Source of the DNA: Cinnamomum chago
Lineage: Eukaryota > Streptophyta > Magnoliopsida > Laurales > Lauraceae
Length of the DNA stretch: 64,000 bases
NCBI GenBank assembly: GCA_038049695.1
Contig: CP142458.1
Location: 66,063,501 to 66,127,500 of the forward strand
Direction: 5' to 3'
The translations under genes and the position numbers were made by a program. A model generated the notes under the pieces. The model made no database searches. It saw only the letters and a program-made list of their open reading frames with translations, and was not told the origin of the DNA. Positions 61,649-64,000 of the stretch are shown in pieces. Every line of letters starts with the position of its first letter. Positions within the stretch are counted from its first letter, which is position 1.

Positions 61649-63077
61649 AAAAGAATAAAAATCAAAGACCCATGTTTTAGTGGTGCTCAAAAGATGGTCT
61701 TATAATAGAAAACCATGACATTGGCTAAGGATATGTGGCTCATGTCGTCAATGGGTCAACATCACAAAAACATCCTCTCATACGTGTTTCTCCCAAAAGG
61801 ATTGAAAACTACTCTTCATGGATTCAATTGAAAATTGGGAACATTGGAAGCTGCCTCAGCCAAGAAAATCATGGGCACTTGGCTTTCCTCCTCTAAAAAT
61901 GGATGATACATGTCCTACTCCTAGTGATTGAAATAGTTTAGCTTTGGCCTTTCCATTGAAATGAATTTACCACAAAAATTGCAATGGTACACGTGGACAT
62001 CACTTCCCTGGAATTGAGGAGGGAGCCTTTTGTTGTGTGTGTTGCAGCAGAATGCAGAATCTTCCAAGGCCTTTGGTGGGAGAGCTGGAAATGGGATGGG
62101 TCAGAGCCAGGACCACAGGCCACAGGACACAGGACATGACCCAACTTGACCAGAAATTTCTACTTGAGACAGTGGGCAACAATACTTCATGAATCTATCT
62201 ACCTGCATTTCATGTTCCAAAATCCCTCTTTTTTAATTAAATTTACTTATAGATTTTTTTCCCGGTGAAAGAGGAGGGAGGAATGGCTCCACTCACACTC
62301 ATGTCTCTGTACCACTTGTGGCTTTCACAATCCTCTGTTGTTTGAATATTTCTGAACCCTGATGTCAGAAGTTGCAAGCATGATATGCCATGATATGTGA
62401 TGGGACCTTGTGTTACCCACTTGCTGTGTGACACAATTAGAGATGGCAAAGGGTTTGGTGGTTAATTTTCAGCCTCTGAATGGGTTTGAGCTTCTGCTGC
62501 TAGACATGTTCTATCCTTTTTTTAATATAAACTTTACACATAAAGACTATATGTTTGCTTTCAAAGAAGCCTAATGGTTCTCTGAAAGAAAAACAAAAGA
62601 AGACTATTGATAACTTTGGTTAAGATTGAAGACATAGAAGTGAAGATTCATAAATGAACATCAAATAGTTTCTTCTTCCGATGAAAAATTAAAATAAGAA
62701 GAGACGAAAAAGAATATCGTAATCACCCTAATAAAATAAATCTTTGCGGCATATGGGTCGCATCTATATTTCTACCTTATATTCTTGACCCCACACCTCT
62801 TTATAAATCCTTTGTCGGAGGAACCCATTTTACAATAAATTCCTAGGATTCAATTCCATTTGAACAAAGGGGCCTTAGTGAATTATGATGAATAATGCAA
62901 TTGGTGGAGGACATTTGAAAGGATTAGATTGATATAGGTAGTTGGCCAAGTCTTTTCATGGGCAATATAAAATAGCATAATCTAATTTTTAAAATCTTAA
63001 TATTTAATAAACATGAAAGAGAACTCTGGCATCCACGTCATAGACTTAGATTGGTATCACACTTACAAATTGTCAAG
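60590..63077. other. Intergenic, no gene seen
   Basis: AT-rich with a CT microsatellite at 61609-61645. Scattered short open frames lack known domains. Confidence 0.5.
61609..61645. repeat. (CT)n microsatellite
   Basis: About 37 bp of CT repeat. Confidence 0.96.
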
Positions 63078-63086
63078 GTCAGATTG

Positions 63087-63485
63087 GGGTGAGGGGGGTC
63101 TGCTGTAGTTAAACTACAGCAGACCCTGCTGTAGGTTGGATCCACAGCAATCCCAAGGGCTGTGGTTTCATCCACTCCGGCCACATTCATCCCCACCATC
63201 CATCCAACTTCCCCGGCCATCAGATCTCCATCACACACATTAAATCTCCATCACACACATTAGAAAATATCAGCCATTGGATGAGAGAAAAGGTTGAAGA
63301 GAGAGAAATTTTTTTTTGAAAGTGAGTTGAAGAGAGAGAAAATATTTTAAAATATAAGATATTTTTTAATTTTATTTTATTTAAAAAATACCAACCATTG
63401 GATGCTGTGGGTTTAACCCACAGCCCTTGGATCCAACCTACAGCAGGGTCTGCTGTAGTTTAACTACAGCAGACCCCCCTCACCC
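63087..63485. mobile_element. Mutator-like MITE, 399 bp
   Basis: Terminal inverted repeats of about 58 bp begin GGGTGAGGGGGGTCTGCTGT at both ends and are almost identical. A perfect 9-bp duplication GTCAGATTG flanks the element (63078-63086 and 63486-63494), the length typical of Mutator transposons. Each terminal repeat contains its own palindrome, GTCTGCTGTAGTT/AACTACAGCAGAC. The centre is AT-rich and non-coding. The perfect duplication implies a recent insertion. Confidence 0.93.
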
Positions 63486-63494
63486 GTCAGATTG

Positions 63495-64000
63495 GGACAG
63501 GGCAGGCGTGAGTTGAGGATGTCATTGCCCACCATTTCATCATTACGCATAGAGCGGGGTCACTGAGGAATGTCATTCATAGCAACTCCATCTCGAGCAT
63601 CGGGAATTGAGTCGTCGAATATTTCTTAGTCAGGCACGCGCTTAGACGTATACAAACTTGTTCCAAAATATGCCTGCATTCCATCCATAATAATTCACAA
63701 TCCATACTTGCAAATCATGATAAAAAAAAAAAACATACCCATATAAATGAAAATGTGGCTATAATCATCCCTTACGCCCTCTTCTGCATGACCTTTTTCT
63801 TTCTTTATCCCATCAAAATCCACTGAGATTTAGCACAACATTCATCCCCCTATGCCACTTTTTCAAGCTCTTGAACTTATTCTTCAACTTATATTTTGTG
63901 AATTTCGGTCCATGTCTGGTTTCCAGCTCCTTCGTGCTGATGAGACCCCATCCCTCGGATGTAAATTTCCTGGGAAAGAACTCCCCCTGTTTATGTTTAC
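63495..64000. other. Window end, no gene seen
   Basis: No recognisable coding sequence; a poly-A run lies at 63721. Confidence 0.45.

Overview
The window is nuclear DNA of a flowering plant. Genes have GT-AG introns, there are two plant-specific protein families (a CKI2/AHK5-type hybrid histidine kinase and a GLUTAMINE DUMPER protein), and most of the sequence is AT-rich intergenic DNA full of plant transposon relics: a Cassandra TRIM with 5S rRNA in its LTRs, L1- and RTE-type LINEs, tRNA-derived SINEs, very long solo LTRs, and Tourist-, CACTA-, hAT- and Mutator-type MITEs. I cannot place the species.

Only three protein genes are well supported. (1) The 3' half of a hybrid histidine kinase, plus strand, 534-6007, five exons covering most of the ATPase domain and the whole receiver domain; the 5' exons lie outside the window. 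(2) A complete spliceosomal SmE gene, plus strand, 12574-18251, six exons, 88 residues, with a telo-box just upstream. Its third intron is about 5 kb and holds a LINE relic that is itself interrupted by an LTR fragment, plus a 266-bp tandem duplication. (3) A single-exon GLUTAMINE DUMPER gene, plus strand, 38463-38930, with a TATA box at about 38336. The three genes have unrelated jobs (cytokinin-type/stress phosphorelay, pre-mRNA splicing, amino-acid export control), as is normal for neighbouring plant genes.

Layout: 1-6060 kinase gene with repeat-bearing introns; 6060-12490 intergenic, with a SINE at 8.3 kb, a degenerate AT-rich minisatellite at 9.2-10.1 kb and a complete Cassandra element at 10.2-10.8 kb; 12.5-18.3 kb SmE; 18.3-38.3 kb intergenic, with RTE LINE, copia-like LTR, Cassandra-like LTR, Tourist-like and CACTA relics and microsatellites; 38.3-39.1 kb GDU gene; 39.1-64 kb repeat-dominated, with a gag-like relic, two solo LTRs (3.1 and 4.0 kb), a four-copy 337-bp tandem array, an L1-type LINE nested inside an older LINE, an hAT-like element, a poly-G hairpin, an array of short hairpins and a Mutator-like MITE with perfect 9-bp target duplication.

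I did not find a new multi-gene system. The unusual material is repeat architecture: palindromic terminal repeats, hairpin arrays, dyad motifs and telomere-type motifs inside LTRs, and nested insertions whose target-site duplications can be read directly.
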